Shown: positions 1 to 11,777 of the stretch, one piece after another
How the letters are laid out: the number at the start of each line of letters is the position of its first letter
Position numbering within the stretch: the first letter of the stretch is position 1
NCBI GenBank assembly: GCA_034769895.1
Contig: CM068367.1
Coordinates: 91,226,399 to 91,290,398 of the forward strand
Reading direction: 5' to 3'
Origin: Magicicada septendecula
Lineage: Eukaryota > Arthropoda > Insecta > Hemiptera > Cicadidae
Length of the DNA stretch: 64,000 nt
Translations under genes and position numbers: made by a program
Notes under the pieces: model-generated
Database searches by the model: none
What the model saw: only the letters and a program-made list of their open reading frames with translations
What the model was told of the DNA's origin: nothing

Positions 1-2491
1 ACAATTGTAAAATATAATGATATAGAAAAAGTACACTAACCCAGTCAGAAAGGTTAGATTTAACGAAACACAACTAGCCTAATGTTGTTAATAGTAAATG
101 TCATACTAAAACAAAATAGTGAGAAATGGTAGGAGAAAGTATAGGGATTACCCATTAAATAACACTAATTACAAAACAATGAACCAAAGTGAAGTGTAAA
201 TGCCCTAAAAAATAGTGAAGGTGTATGTGAAACATTCAAAATAGAATGATAATTAAGCAGACACTCTGTGAAACATTGATAAACAACCAATGATTGGAGT
301 GAGATTATAATTAGTAATATATCTAGAAGTAATTAGAAATAGTAATCCAAATTAATATTAAGGAAGCTTGTAATAATATTCAGGGAGAAAGCCCAGACAA
401 ATAACTTGTGTTAACATGGCATGATAGAACAGAATTAAAGTTTTGTTATTAAAATTAAGATTGCAAGAAATACAACACCCCATGTTGAAAGGGGAATCAA
501 CTTTCATAATTTCATGAAAAGTGACAATGTTTATCACTTTAGTTTGTAACTCAAGAAAGAAATCAATGTTAGTACTAGTAATAAATAATGATTTGTAAAG
601 AATAGTTGGTTCAATGTTAAAGGAGGAATATGGCTGAAAGGAACTTACAGTCCATAAACCTAATTATGATATTTTAAAGGAAGAATAATGAAAATGTATG
701 TTGAATAGTAGTTAAAACACAAACAAATAATTGAAGCCCATCAGGCTGAATTCAAATGTAATTTAACAAGAAATACACTAAAAAACAATCATGGCTGATT
801 TTGACTATGAAAACATTTAACTGCCAAAGACATTCAAAAGTAAATTGTATCAATTTCACAAAAAATCTTACTAATCTAAGACCAGTGAATGGACAGTAAT
901 TATATATCAGTTATTTTAACACAGAAATGTTATTGTAATAATTTAATTTAAGAAAAATATATTATTTATTAAATGTCAAATAATGAGACTATAGTTAATG
1001 TATAACAGAATATGACCTTATGAGGTATCATTGTAAACTTTGAAAGGAAAGAAAAATAATAGTGATGTCATTTATTATCCCAAGGGAATTATAAGGGAAC
1101 AAAATCATTAGGAAAATACTTAATAAATTTGAATAAAAATTCAAATATTTTAACAATGTATGTAAGGAGTAATTAACCAAGCATTGAATTATTGGTTACT
1201 ATGACAACGAGACGTTTGAGGGCTTATTTTTCCGTTAAATTTTATAGACTCTGAAGAAACGAAGCGTGGGTAAGTGACGCGCAAAATTAGAAAAATTAAA
1301 ATTTTAATTTAAACAGTTATAAAAGTCGAATCAGTGAACCAAGATAACCCAATATGAAGAGACGTCGATCTATAAAGAATACATGATGTCCAGGAACCAG
1401 ATTAATTAAATTAATTAAAGAAAAAAACCCAAGACCAGATAAAGGAGGTGTTAGAAGTTTTAAACCAGCCCAAATTCGAAGAATATACGCCTATCCTGAT
1501 GACGACATTTCAACGTGAGATGAATTGATAAGTACCGAATAACTTCCTTATTCCCAAAACCCTAAATTACTAAAATTATTTTCAAATGATAAAATTTCTC
1601 ACTATTTAAAAAGTAGTATTTTCTTTCAAAGGTAAAGTCATAATTTACTTACATAAAAAACATTTTATTAAACTATATAGATAACCTTATTTGTGAACAC
1701 AACAACTGTAACAGAAATACGACACTACTGAACAAATTGTACAAACACATTATAAATCCTAAGTACGTATAAGGTATAGTAGTGTACTTTTTTCATGTAA
1801 TCAACGTTTATGTCTATTTTCATGATCAAAAGAACTCCAGATTTTAAAAACATTGTAATTTATTAAAAAGCGACTGAACGATAATATTTTGAAATCAATT
1901 GTGCCAACTCTGAGATAGTTTGTGTTTCAAGCTCTAAGCCGGGGCATAGTATTATAAAATTATTTATGATTCATTTGTTATATTTATTGATAATTAAATT
2001 TGTATTAAAAAACGCAGTACAGAACATTACTATCTTGTTATTTCATAGGATTTTTGTAGAATATATGTGTGTTAGCGAAGTTGTAAGTAATAGCCAACTA
2101 GCGCTCATCACGAGTGCCCGAGTCGACAACCTGTGTAGCAGCGGGAATAATTCGAACGCCACAGCTGTCCATGCTAATACCGCGTACTACCTTAGAAATT
2201 AAATATTTTAATTGTTTTAACAGAAACAATTTGGCGCCACCCGGGAATAACATTCCCTATGAATTAACAGGTAGGTTGTACTGGCAACATCGACAACGCT
2301 ACGGACTCCAGTAGTGACGTCGATTTATGTAACAACCAGTGTGAGGCACACACACTACATTCACACTAATACACAAAATAAACAAGTGTGATACATTTTA
2401 ATAGGTACGACCTTAGTTTAGCGTTACATATTGACCAACCCAACGAGGGGCTTTAAGGAACAAGGACGTACACACTATATTTATTGTTACA
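1..2491 (+). repeat. LTR-A (5' end outside the window)
   Basis: This is the 3' 2.49 kb of an LTR whose first ~530 bp lie outside the window. It ends in GTTACA at 2486-2491. It is very AT-rich except for a CpG-richer patch at about 2100-2340. An earlier GTTACATATTGAC (2423-2435) foreshadows the true terminus, and a TTTGGCGCC motif lies at 2230-2238. Small ORFs here (1966-2202, 2114-2314) recur in every LTR but show no coding sign beyond the overall identity of the copies. Confidence 0.75.
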
Positions 2492-2512
2492 TATTGGCGA
2501 CCAGCAACGTGC
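2423..2512 (+). other. Duplicated LTR-terminus module and primer-binding-like site
   Basis: GTTACATATTG occurs at 2423 and again at 2486, 63 bp apart. The second copy runs over the LTR end (2491) into TGGCGACCAGCAACG, starting at 2495, which has the TGG start and position of a retroviral-type primer-binding site. The primer tRNA is not identified. The 63-bp module includes GAGGGGCTTT and GACGTACACAC. Copies 3 and 4 read TGGCGACCACC and copy 6 reads TGGTGACC. Confidence 0.5.
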
Positions 2513-2539
2513 GGCTAGGAAGAATAACTAGCGGCAGTC

Positions 2540-4879
2540 ATGAATAGACACGGTATGGTTACAAGACGCAAAGGGAAGGAAACACCAAACCAAGAAGGAA
2601 ACCCAGAAGAAATGGAGGAAGTTGAGGAAGTAGAAGTGGAGGAAACGACTGGAGAATTGTCAGAAGAGAACCCACAGGAGGACCAAGTGGAAAATCCAAA
2701 CCCACCTGAACCTGAACCAGAAATAGAAGCAGAAGTCATGGTAAATAACCAACCAATCAAACCAACAGAAGAAACAAAATTAGATCACATGCTGAAGTTC
2801 ATGATGGAACACTTTGGACAAATGAATCAAAAGTTAGAGTCAGACAAGGAAAATAGAAGACGGGACCAGGAAGACTTGAATAAAAAACTGGACCAAAACA
2901 ATGAAGAATTGAAGAAGCAAATGAAGGAAAGTCTAGAATTCCTGAATGACCAAATAGAGAGCAACCATGAAGACTTGAAGAGAAGTCAGGAAGCATTGGA
3001 AAAGAAGAGCGAGGAGCTGAAGAAACAGATCAAAAATGATCTAGAATTAGTAAATAAAAAGATGGAAAATAATCATGATATTCTCCAACGGAAGATAGAG
3101 GAAGCAAGTGAGAAAACCAAGGAGGAATGGAAGCAACAATTGGTCGAATGTCGAGAGGAGACTAGGCAATCGGTAGCAGAGACTAACGAAGCCTTGTTAC
3201 CAGTACGGGAAGAAATGAATTATAAAATCATCGATGTCGAGGAAGAAAATAAATTGAGAGTGACCGAATTCTACCAAGCCCTTACTGAGGGATGCCAGAA
3301 GAAGAAACAGGAGGTGGTCAAGGAACTGGAGGAGAGGCACCAAGAGATGCAAAAGGATGTAACCAGTCGGGTAGAGAAAGTGTACACCGTCATAGATAAA
3401 ATCGACGGACTGACCCGAGAAAACCGAGAAAAAATCCAGGGAATCAGTATGCGAGAGAAACAGATGCAGGAAGAATTAGATGGATTAAGAGAAAAACCAT
3501 ATAATCACACACAGTTCATAACCAGTGAGAATCGAGAAATGATTAATTTTCGTAGCTACCGGAGAAACCCGATAGAATTCCTCAAACGAGTAGAAGAACT
3601 GATAGAGAAGAACAGAGAAACCAGATGGTCCAGTGTAAGAAGTATGATCGACGAGATGTTCCGTGACACCCATGACAATTGGTGGACGGCCACAAGACCT
3701 GAAATCAATGATACTCAAGAATTCAAGAAACAGTTCAGGGAGAAGTATTGGTCCGAATCAACACAGAATGTGGTCCGCAATGACATCAGTAACGGAAGGT
3801 ATGAGACACAAGGAGGACACACGTTAACATCGTACTTTCTGGGAAAGGTATGCTTAGCCAGAAATTTGGAACCTAAGATACCCGAGGAGTGGTTGGTAAT
3901 ACAACTGGGTTATCATTACGAAGAAGCCATCCAGAAGGCCAGGCGACAAGGCCAAATTAAAACAATCCAAGGAATGGTTAGTCTACTGGAGGACATGGAA
4001 AATGATAACCAGTATCGAAAGAACAGGATCACAAACCAAAGGTACAACAAGTGGAATGAAAATAACAATACAACTAATTTCAATGGACCCTACAATCATC
4101 CACAAAACAATAACAGGAATAACTGGGGCCGAAATAATAATGATAATAATGTAGAACCGACATTCAATAGAAATACCCAGCAACACCCTCCAAATGATCA
4201 GCCTGGTAACAGAGGCCAACAAAATCATCATTCAGGGAATCAGAACAACAATAGAAACAGCCCGAATAATAATAACCGACAGAATGATAATTACCGAGGA
4301 ACTAGACCTAAACAACGTACCAACAGTCACCCCAATAACCATAATTACTACGGCAACCGGTATCATCCCAATGACCAGTACAACCGGGGACCCGGGGGTA
4401 ATCAGTATAGAAATGACGACAGACGTCGAGTAAACGTCATCCGTGGACAAAAACAGAATAACCAAAGAAGATATGGCCAGAACTGGCGTCCTAACTGTTA
4501 TTATCAAGTATCAAATAACAATAATAACCCACCAGCAGAGGATAGAAATGATGAACCACCTCGCAATGAAGATAACCAGAGCCCAAGAGAAGAAAATGCA
4601 CAAAACATACGACAGGTGAACAGTATGGTGGGAATGAGATCCGGAAACAATAACCAAAGAAGGGACACTCCATCCGGAAGTAATCAGACCGAAGAAAACT
4701 ATGACTGGATACCATTCAGCAATGACCCAGAAGAAAATTTCCGCATAGCGTATAACAAACGAAACCCGCCGGAACTATGGATTCCACCAAGAAATAATGG
4801 AAATCGATCAAACACACCTCAGACAGAAAGGCAAGTCATTGACGAAGAAGATGGGACAGCCGATAGGTGGAATGCCTAA
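2540..4879 (+). CDS. Gag-like capsid protein, array copy 1 (intact, 779 aa)
   Basis: Open from an ATG 49 nt after the LTR end, the same spacing in all six copies, to TAA. Residues about 15-70 are acidic and Pro/Glu-rich. Residues about 80-320 are highly charged with heptad-like spacing, so a long coiled coil is likely. Residues about 320-490 resemble a Ty3/Gypsy-type Gag capsid domain, with a WW pair near 380, FKKQFREKYW near 396-405, then YFLGKVCLARNLEP and a conserved YHYEEAI. Residues about 490-700 are an Asn/Arg/Gln-rich tail, and the C-terminus holds WIPFSNDPEENF. No CCHC knuckle exists and only three cysteines are seen. The protein would be expected to multimerise and bind element RNA, with the basic Asn-rich tail perhaps replacing the knuckle (inference). 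Leu-Pro-Val at ~222 differs from Leu-Gln-Val in the other copies. Confidence 0.8.
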   Translation: MNRHGMVTRRKGKETPNQEGNPEEMEEVEEVEVEETTGELSEENPQEDQVENPNPPEPEPEIEAEVMVNNQPIKPTEETKLDHMLKFMMEHFGQMNQKLESDKENRRRDQEDLNKKLDQNNEELKKQMKESLEFLNDQIESNHEDLKRSQEALEKKSEELKKQIKNDLELVNKKMENNHDILQRKIEEASEKTKEEWKQQLVECREETRQSVAETNEALLPVREEMNYKIIDVEEENKLRVTEFYQALTEGCQKKKQEVVKELEERHQEMQKDVTSRVEKVYTVIDKIDGLTRENREKIQGISMREKQMQEELDGLREKPYNHTQFITSENREMINFRSYRRNPIEFLKRVEELIEKNRETRWSSVRSMIDEMFRDTHDNWWTATRPEINDTQEFKKQFREKYWSESTQNVVRNDISNGRYETQGGHTLTSYFLGKVCLARNLEPKIPEEWLVIQLGYHYEEAIQKARRQGQIKTIQGMVSLLEDMENDNQYRKNRITNQRYNKWNENNNTTNFNGPYNHPQNNNRNNWGRNNNDNNVEPTFNRNTQQHPPNDQPGNRGQQNHHSGNQNNNRNSPNNNNRQNDNYRGTRPKQRTNSHPNNHNYYGNRYHPNDQYNRGPGGNQYRNDDRRRVNVIRGQKQNNQRRYGQNWRPNCYYQVSNNNNNPPAEDRNDEPPRNEDNQSPREENAQNIRQVNSMVGMRSGNNNQRRDTPSGSNQTEENYDWIPFSNDPEENFRIAYNKRNPPELWIPPRNNGNRSNTPQTERQVIDEEDGTADRWNA

Positions 4880-5330
4880 TGAACCATGATCAATGAACTT
4901 AAATTTAATAATCATCCAGAATAAGTGTGTCTATCAAGCACTTGAAGGAGTAGAGGTGTATAACAACAAAGAGTCAAACAAGAGAAGGAAATAATAAAGG
5001 AAAGAAAAGGATAAGTCAACTTACAAAAATATAAATAACGGACCAGTATATAACAATATGAATAAACAATTATGTATATCATAATAATCCGTATATCATC
5101 ACAAGATACAATGGTAATAATACTTACCAGATCAGTAATATCAATACAAGGAAAATCAAGGGAGTCTATAACCAAACTTCAATAAAAAGGTATTACGAAG
5201 AAGAATAAGACCATTGTGAAATGAAACAGATTTCAAAATTCCAAAAGAGACTGTAAGAGCAGCTTACTAACTTATTTAGATGATATATGCGGAACAATAA
5301 AAAAGTTTTATAATAATGAAAAAAAAAACC

Positions 5331-5536
5331 AAAGGAAACAGTTACACAAATTCCTTTCAATTTAAATCAGTTTACAATATAACAAAAAATTGATATATGA
5401 AGTATGAAGTAAAAAGTGAGATAATCAGGAATAAGTTACACACATTCCTATATAATAAAAATGTAAGAAGCACAAACTTACAATTATAATTAAAACAAAA
5501 ATTAGCTAAAAAGGAATACGCTACAAACATTCCTTT
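5331..5536 (+). other. Three related stem-loops in the gag 3' region
   Basis: Three short imperfect hairpins lie at 5331-5357, 5427-5449 and 5510-5536. Each pairs a purine arm (AAAGGAA or AGGAAT) with a pyrimidine arm (TTCCTTT or ATTCCT) around a similar loop (GTTACACA, GTTACACA, GCTACAAA). The set is kept in all six copies. In copy 5 the third arm has GGAGT for GGAAT, which would turn an A-U pair into G-U. A role as an RNA packaging or processing signal is speculation. Confidence 0.45.
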
Positions 5537-6354
5537 AAGGTAAGATAATTAACTTACCAAAGAATTATCAAAAATGATGTTGAATACAGAATAAAATGAA
5601 CCAAAAAATAAAATCAAGCTCAAATTACTGAGTTAAATACTTGAAATTATACTGAATCAACAGTATTATAAGAAAAAAAAAATAAATAAAATTATACCTG
5701 GTACAAGGAGAGAGAGAGAAATTGTATATAAAACAAATATACAGATATGGCTAAAGCAGAATTCTGCTAAATGACTAAGAAAAAAAAAAAATGTCTAAGA
5801 CAATTAAAATGATCACAACGAGCATTGAAAACAAAATAATGAAAAGTGAGATATGATGAAATTAACATATGAATAAAGATAAAAATAACCAAGTGTATAA
5901 GTAGATGATAGTGTATAGTTAAGGTATAGCGGAAGGAAGAATGAGTAGTAATGACAAAGTGATCTAAAAACAAACCACAAGGTGGACAATCCCAAAGTAT
6001 ATTATATTATTATTATTATTATTATTAAGTCACAAGTTGACAAAAATTTAAGATTGACTGTTGAAAAGTCCAGCAATCCAATGAACTGAGTAGAGAAGAT
6101 GTGCCTCTAGTCTCAGAAAAATGAGTAGTAATGGGAGAAACCAGCTACTATATAAAAGTTAGGGAAAAATTTGTGTATGAGGGAAAATGCACCAATGGAA
6201 ATAAATAAAAACAGATCCAAATAAAATGGAGTGAATTAAGTAAGAAGAGAAATGGAGAATGGAGAAACAAACAAAGAAGAGAAGGAAAAAAGTTATCTAT
6301 AACTGATAATTTCATAAAAAACTATGCTAGTGTTTTATTAAAATGATCAATTTT

Positions 6355-6364
6355 AGAGGAGAGG
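6355..6364 (+). other. Polypurine tract before LTR-B
   Basis: AGAGGAGAGG lies 5 nt before the TGTAAC that opens the LTR, the position expected of the plus-strand primer of an LTR element. The same tract precedes every LTR. The CATTA spacer makes it a slightly imperfect fit. Confidence 0.5.
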
Positions 6365-6369
6365 CATTA

Positions 6370-9300
6370 TGTAACGATACAATTAAGCCAAATCCCGTAC
6401 CAGTGATAAAAAAGATAATTCTTGATATAAAATTACTTCATATGAAATAAAATGTTTTAAAAAATGATTAAAATGTAAATACTTTGACAAGACGTACAAC
6501 GATATTACCCAACCCAAGTGATTGAGCCAACAACCCAAACATAAAGAAGGGAACCACGTAACATACTTAAGAAAAATATGATAGACAAAACAATGATGAA
6601 CACAGAACTAAAGAAGAACCAGAAAAAGAGAACAGATCCCTACAATTAAACAGAATTTAAACCAGAAGAGAAGAAGAGGAGAACCGAACCGGGATGAAGA
6701 CTGTTGAAGAAAATGAAGAAGAGGAAGAATGAAGAGGAGACAGGTTAAACCCAAGGGGAAACTAACACACATATATAAAAGGGAAAGATTGTATGTTTAG
6801 AGATAGAATACGGTCAATAAACCTTGAATAATTAAGTATTAATGAAACCAATATTATTATTGTCTTGAAATTAACCTATGTAACCATTTTAAAGACAATA
6901 CAATTGTAAAATATAATGATATAGAAAAAGCACACTAACCCAGTCAGAAAGGTTAGATTTAACGAAACACAACTAGCCTAATGTTGTTAATAGTAAATGT
7001 CATACTAAAACAAAATAGTGAGAAATGGTAGGAGAAAGTATAGGGATTACCCATTAAATAACACTAATTACAAAACAATGAACCAAAGTGAAGTGTAAAT
7101 GCCCTAAAAAATAGTGAAGGTGTATGTGAAACATTCAAAATAGAATGATAAGTAAGCAGACACTCTGTGAAACATTGATAAACAACCAATGATTGGAGTG
7201 AGATTATAATTAGTAATATATCTAGAAGTAATTAGAAATAGTGATCCAAATTAATATTAAGGAAGCTTGTAATAATATTCAGGGAGAAAGCCCAGACAAA
7301 TAACTTGTGTTAACATGGCATGATAGAACAGAATTAAAGTTTTGTTATTAAAATTAAGATTGCAAGAAATACAACACCCCATGTTGAAAGGGGAATCAAC
7401 TTTCATAATTTCATGAAAAGTGACAATGTTTATCACTTTAGTTTGTAACTCAAGAAAGAAATCAATGTTAGTACTAGTAATAAATAATGATTTGTAAAGA
7501 ATAGTTGGTTCAATGTTAAAGGAGGAATATGGCTGAAAGGAACTTACAGTCCATAAACCTAATTATGATATTTTAAAGGAAGAATAATGAAAATGTATGT
7601 TGAATAGTAGTTAAAACACAAACAAATAATTGAAGCCCATCAGGCTGAATTCAAATGTAATTTAACAAGAAATACACTAAAAAACAATCATGGCTGATTT
7701 TGACTATGAAAACATTTAACTGCCAAAGACATTCAAAAGTAAATTGTATAAATTTCACAAAAAATCTTACTAATCTAAGACCAGTGAATGGACAGTAATT
7801 ATATATCAGTTATTTTAACACAGAAATGTTATTGTAATAATTTAATTTAAGAAAAATATATTATTTATTAAATGTCAAATAATGAGACTATAGTTAATGT
7901 ATAACAGAATATGACCTTATGAGGTATCATTGTAAACTTTGAAAGGAAAGAAAAATAATAGTGATGTCATTTATTATCCCAAGGGAATTATAAGGGAACA
8001 AAATCATTAGGAAAATACTTAATAAATTTGAATAAAAATTCAAATATTTTAACAATGTATGTAAGGAGTAATTAACCAAGCATTGAATTATTGGTTACTA
8101 TGACAACGAGACGTTTGAGGGCTTATTTTTCCGTTAAATTTTATAGACTCTGAAGAAACGAAGCGTGGGTAAGTGACGCGCAAAATTAGCAAAATTAAAA
8201 TTTTAATTTAAACAGTTATAAAAGTCGAATCAGTGAACCAAGATAACCCAATATGAAGAGACGTCGATCTATAAAGAATACATGATGTCCAGGAACCAGA
8301 TTAATTAAATTAATTAAAGAAAAAAACCCAAGACCAGATAAAGGAGGTGTTAGAAGTTTTAAACCAGCCCAAATTCGAAGAATATACGCCTATCCTGATG
8401 ACGACATTTCAACGTGAGACGAATTGATAAGTACCGAATAACTTCCTTATTCCCAAAACCCTAAATTACTAAAATTATTTTCAAATGATAAAATTTCTCA
8501 CTATTTAAAAAGTAGTATTTTCTTTCAAAGGTAAAGTCATAATTTACTTACATAAAAAACATTTTATTAAACTATATAGATAACCTTATTTGTGAACACA
8601 ACAACTGTAACAGAAATACGACACTACTGAACAAATTGTACAAACACATTATAAATCCTAAGTACGTATAAGGTATAGTAGTGTACTTTTTTCATGTAAT
8701 CAACGTTTATGTCTATTTTCAGGATCAAAAGAACTCCAGATTTTAAAAACATTGTAATTTATTAAAAAGCGACTGAACGATAATATTTTGAAATCAATTG
8801 TGCCAACTCTGAGATAGTTTGTGTTTCAAGCTCTAAGCCGGGGCATAGTATTATAAAATTATTTATGATTCATTTGTTATATTTATTGATAATTAAATTT
8901 GTATTAAAAAACGCAGTACAGAACATTACTATCTTGTTATTTCATAGGATTTTTGTAGAATATATGTGTGTTAGCGAAGTTGTAAGTAATAGCCAACTAG
9001 CGCTCATCACGAGTGCCCGAGTCGACAACCTGTGTAGCAGCGGGAATAATTCGAACGCCACAGCTGTCCATGCTAATACCGCGTACTACCTTAGAAATTA
9101 AATATTTTAATTGTTTTAACAGAAACAATTTGGCGCCACCCGGGAATAACATTCCCTATGAATTAACAGGTAGGTTGTACTGGCAACATCGACAACGCTA
9201 CGGACTCCAGTAGTGACGTCGATTTATGTAACAACCAGTGTGAGGCACACACACTACATTCACACTAATACACAAAATAAACAAGTGTGATACATTTTAA

Positions 9301-9390
9301 TAGGTACGACCTTAGTTTAGCGTTACATATTGACCAACCCAACGAGGGGCTTTAAGGAACAAGGACGTACACACTATATTTATTGTTACA
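6370..9390 (+). repeat. LTR-B (3021 bp)
   Basis: Runs from TGTAACGATAC at 6370 to TTGTTACA at 9390, so both ends carry the 6-bp inverted repeat TGTAAC/GTTACA. A TATA box and an AATAAA lie about 400-450 bp in. This implies a short U3 and R and an exceptionally long U5/leader of about 2.6 kb. It serves as the 3' LTR of copy 1 and the 5' LTR of copy 2. Confidence 0.75.
6772..6821 (+). promoter_or_regulatory. Putative LTR TATA box and poly(A) signal
   Basis: TATATAAAAGG lies at 6772-6782 and AATAAA at 6816-6821, so a start site about 25-30 bp after the TATA box would fall just before the poly(A) signal, as in compact LTR promoters. Equivalent TATA boxes lie at 13681, 20589, 27496, 34397 and 41295. 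AATAAA is kept in LTR-F (34441-34446) and LTR-G (41339-41344), but one A is missing (AATAACC) in LTR-C, D and E. Confidence 0.5.
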
Positions 9391-9438
9391 TATTGGCGAC
9401 CAGCAACGTGCGGCTAGGAAGAATAACTAGTGGCAGTC

Positions 9439-11777
9439 ATGAATAGACATGGTATGGTTACGAGACGCAAAGGGAAGGAAACACCAAACCAAGAAGGAAA
9501 CCCAGAAGAAATGGAGGAAGTTGAGGAAGTAGAAGTGGAGGAAACGACTGGAGAATTGTCAGAAGAGAACCCACAGGAGGACCAAGTGGAAAATCCAAAC
9601 CCACCTGAACCTGAACCAGAAATAGAAGCAGAAGTCATGGTAAATAACCAACCAATCAAACCAACAGAAGAAACAAAATTAGATCACATGCTGAAGTTCA
9701 TGATGGAACAATTTGGACAAATGAATCAAAAGTTAGAGTCAGACAAGGAAAATAGAAGACGGGACCAGGAAGACTTGAATAAAAAACTGGACCAAAACAA
9801 TGAAGAATTGAAGAAGCAAATGAAGGAAAGTCTAGAATTCCTGAATGACCAAATAGAGAGCAACCATGAAGACTTGAAGAGAAGTCAGGAAGCATTGGAA
9901 AAGAAGAGCGAGGAGCTGAAGAAACAGATCAAAAATGATCTAGAACTAGTAAATAAAAAGATGGAAAATAATCATGATATTCTCCAATGGAAGATAGAGG
10001 AAGCAAGTGAGAAAACCAAGGAGGAATGGAAGCAACAATTGGTCGAATGTCGAGAGGAGACTAGGCAATCGGTAGCGGAGACTAACGAAGCCTTGTTACA
10101 AGTACGGGAAGAAATGAATTATAAAATCATCGATGTCGAGGAAGAAAATAATTGAGAGTGACCGAATTCTACCAAGCCCTTACCGAGGGATGCCAGAAGA
10201 AGAAACAGGAGGTGGTCAAGGAACTGGAGGAGAGGCACCAAGAGATGCAAAAGGATGTAACCAGTCGGGTAGAGAAAGTGTACACCGTCATAGATAAAAT
10301 CGACGGACTGACCCGAGAAAACCGAGAAAAAATCCAGGGAATCAGTATGCGAGAGAAACAGATGCAGGAAGAATTAGATGCATTAAGAGAAAAACCATAT
10401 AATCACACACAGTTCATAACCAGTGAGAATCGAGAAATGATTAATTTTCGTAGCTACCGGAGAAACCCGATAGAATTCCTCAAACGAGTAGAAGAACTGA
10501 TAGAGAAGAACAGAGAAACCAGATGGTCCAGTGTAAGAAGTATGATCGACGAGATGTTCCGTGACACCCATGACAATTGGTGGACGGCCACAAGACCTGA
10601 AATCAATGATACTCAAGAATTCAAGAAACAGTTCAGGGAGAAGTATTGGTCCGAATCAACACAGAATGTGGTCCGCAATGACATCAGTAACGGAAGGTAT
10701 GAGACACAAGGAGGACACACGTTAACATCGTACTTTCTGGGAAAGGTATGCTTAGCCAGAAATTTGGAACCTAAGATACCCGAGGAGTGGTTGGCAATAC
10801 AACTGGGGTATCATTACGAAGAAGCCATCCAGAAGGCCAGGCGACAAGGCCAAATTAAAACAATCCAAGGAATGGTTAGTCTACTGGAGGACATGGAGAA
10901 TGATAACCAGTATCGAAAGAACAGGATCACAAACCAAAGGTACAACAAGTGGAATGAAAATAACAATACAACTAATTTTAATGGACCCTACAATCATCCA
11001 CAAAACAATAACAGGAATAACTGGGGCCGAAATAATAATGATAATAATGTAGAACCGACATTCAATAGAAATACCCAGCAACACCCTCCAAATGATCAGC
11101 CTGGTAACAGAGGCCAACAAAATCATCATTCAGGGAATCAGAACAACAATAGAAACAGCCCGAATAATAATAACCGACAGAATGATAATTACCGAGGAAC
11201 TAGACCTGAACAACGTACCAACGGTCACCCCAATAACCATAATTACTACGGCAACCGGTATCATCCCAATGACCAGTACAACCGGGAACCCGGGGGTAAT
11301 CAGTATAGAAATGACGACAGACGTCGAGTAAACTTCATCCGTGGACAAAAACAGAATAACCAAAGAAGATATGGCCAGAACTGGCGTCCTAACTGTTATT
11401 ATCAAGTATCAAATAACAATAATAACCCACCAGCAGAGGATAGAAATGATGAACCACCTCGCAATGAAGATAACCAGAGCCCAAGAGAAGAAAATGCACA
11501 AAACATACGACAGGTGAACAGTATGGTGGGAATGAGATCCGGAAACAATAACCAAAGAAGGGACACTCCATCCGGAAGTAATCAGACCGAAGAAAACTAT
11601 GACTGGATACCATTCAGCAATGACCCAGAAGAAAATTTCCGCATAGCGTATAACAAACGAAACCCGCCGGAACTATGGATTCCACCAAGAAATAATGGAA
11701 ATCGATCAAACACACCTCAGACAGAAAGGCAAGTCATTGACGAAGAAGATGGGACAGCCGATAGGTGGAATGCCTAA
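9439..11777 (+). pseudogene. Gag-like gene, array copy 2 (frameshifted)
   Basis: The counterpart of the 779-codon gag, one base shorter (2339 nt). A single A is missing near 10150 (AAATAATTG against AAATAAATTG in copy 1). This ends the first frame at a TGA after 239 residues, within the coiled coil; the capsid-like part (10152-11777) is open in another frame. The ATG at 9439 is the homologous start, although a GTG at 9430 extends the frame by three codons. The same lesion is in copy 3. It also carries Ala for Val in the WLVIQLG motif and Trp in ILQWK. Confidence 0.8.

Larger units (their letters stand above)
4880..6369 (+). other. Non-coding 3' part of internal region, copy 1
   Basis: AT-rich, with no ORF of note and no trace of pol motifs in any frame. 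It holds three related stem-loops (5331-5536), a 12-A run (5780-5791), an ATT microsatellite near 6005-6027 and a purine tract before the next LTR. The length of the A run varies by copy (12, 22, 22, 19, 18 and 13 in copies 1-6). This is where an autonomous relative would carry pol. Confidence 0.7.

Noticed and set aside
1966-2314. Small overlapping ORFs of 78 and 66 codons repeated in all seven LTRs
   Set aside because: Their conservation only reflects copy identity. One copy loses its stop without other effect, and the composition of the first is typical of AT-rich chance ORFs.
2515-4715. Minus-strand and alternate-frame ORFs inside the gag gene
   Set aside because: They are shadows of the Glu/Lys- and Asn-rich coding strand (Ser-, Phe- and Ile/Val-rich products) and appear only because the main frame is open.
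4912-5995. Minus-strand ORFs of 60-111 codons in the array 3' region
   Set aside because: Hydrophobic, Ile/Tyr/Phe-rich products from A-rich DNA. Their lengths shift with the poly-A run, so they are not maintained.
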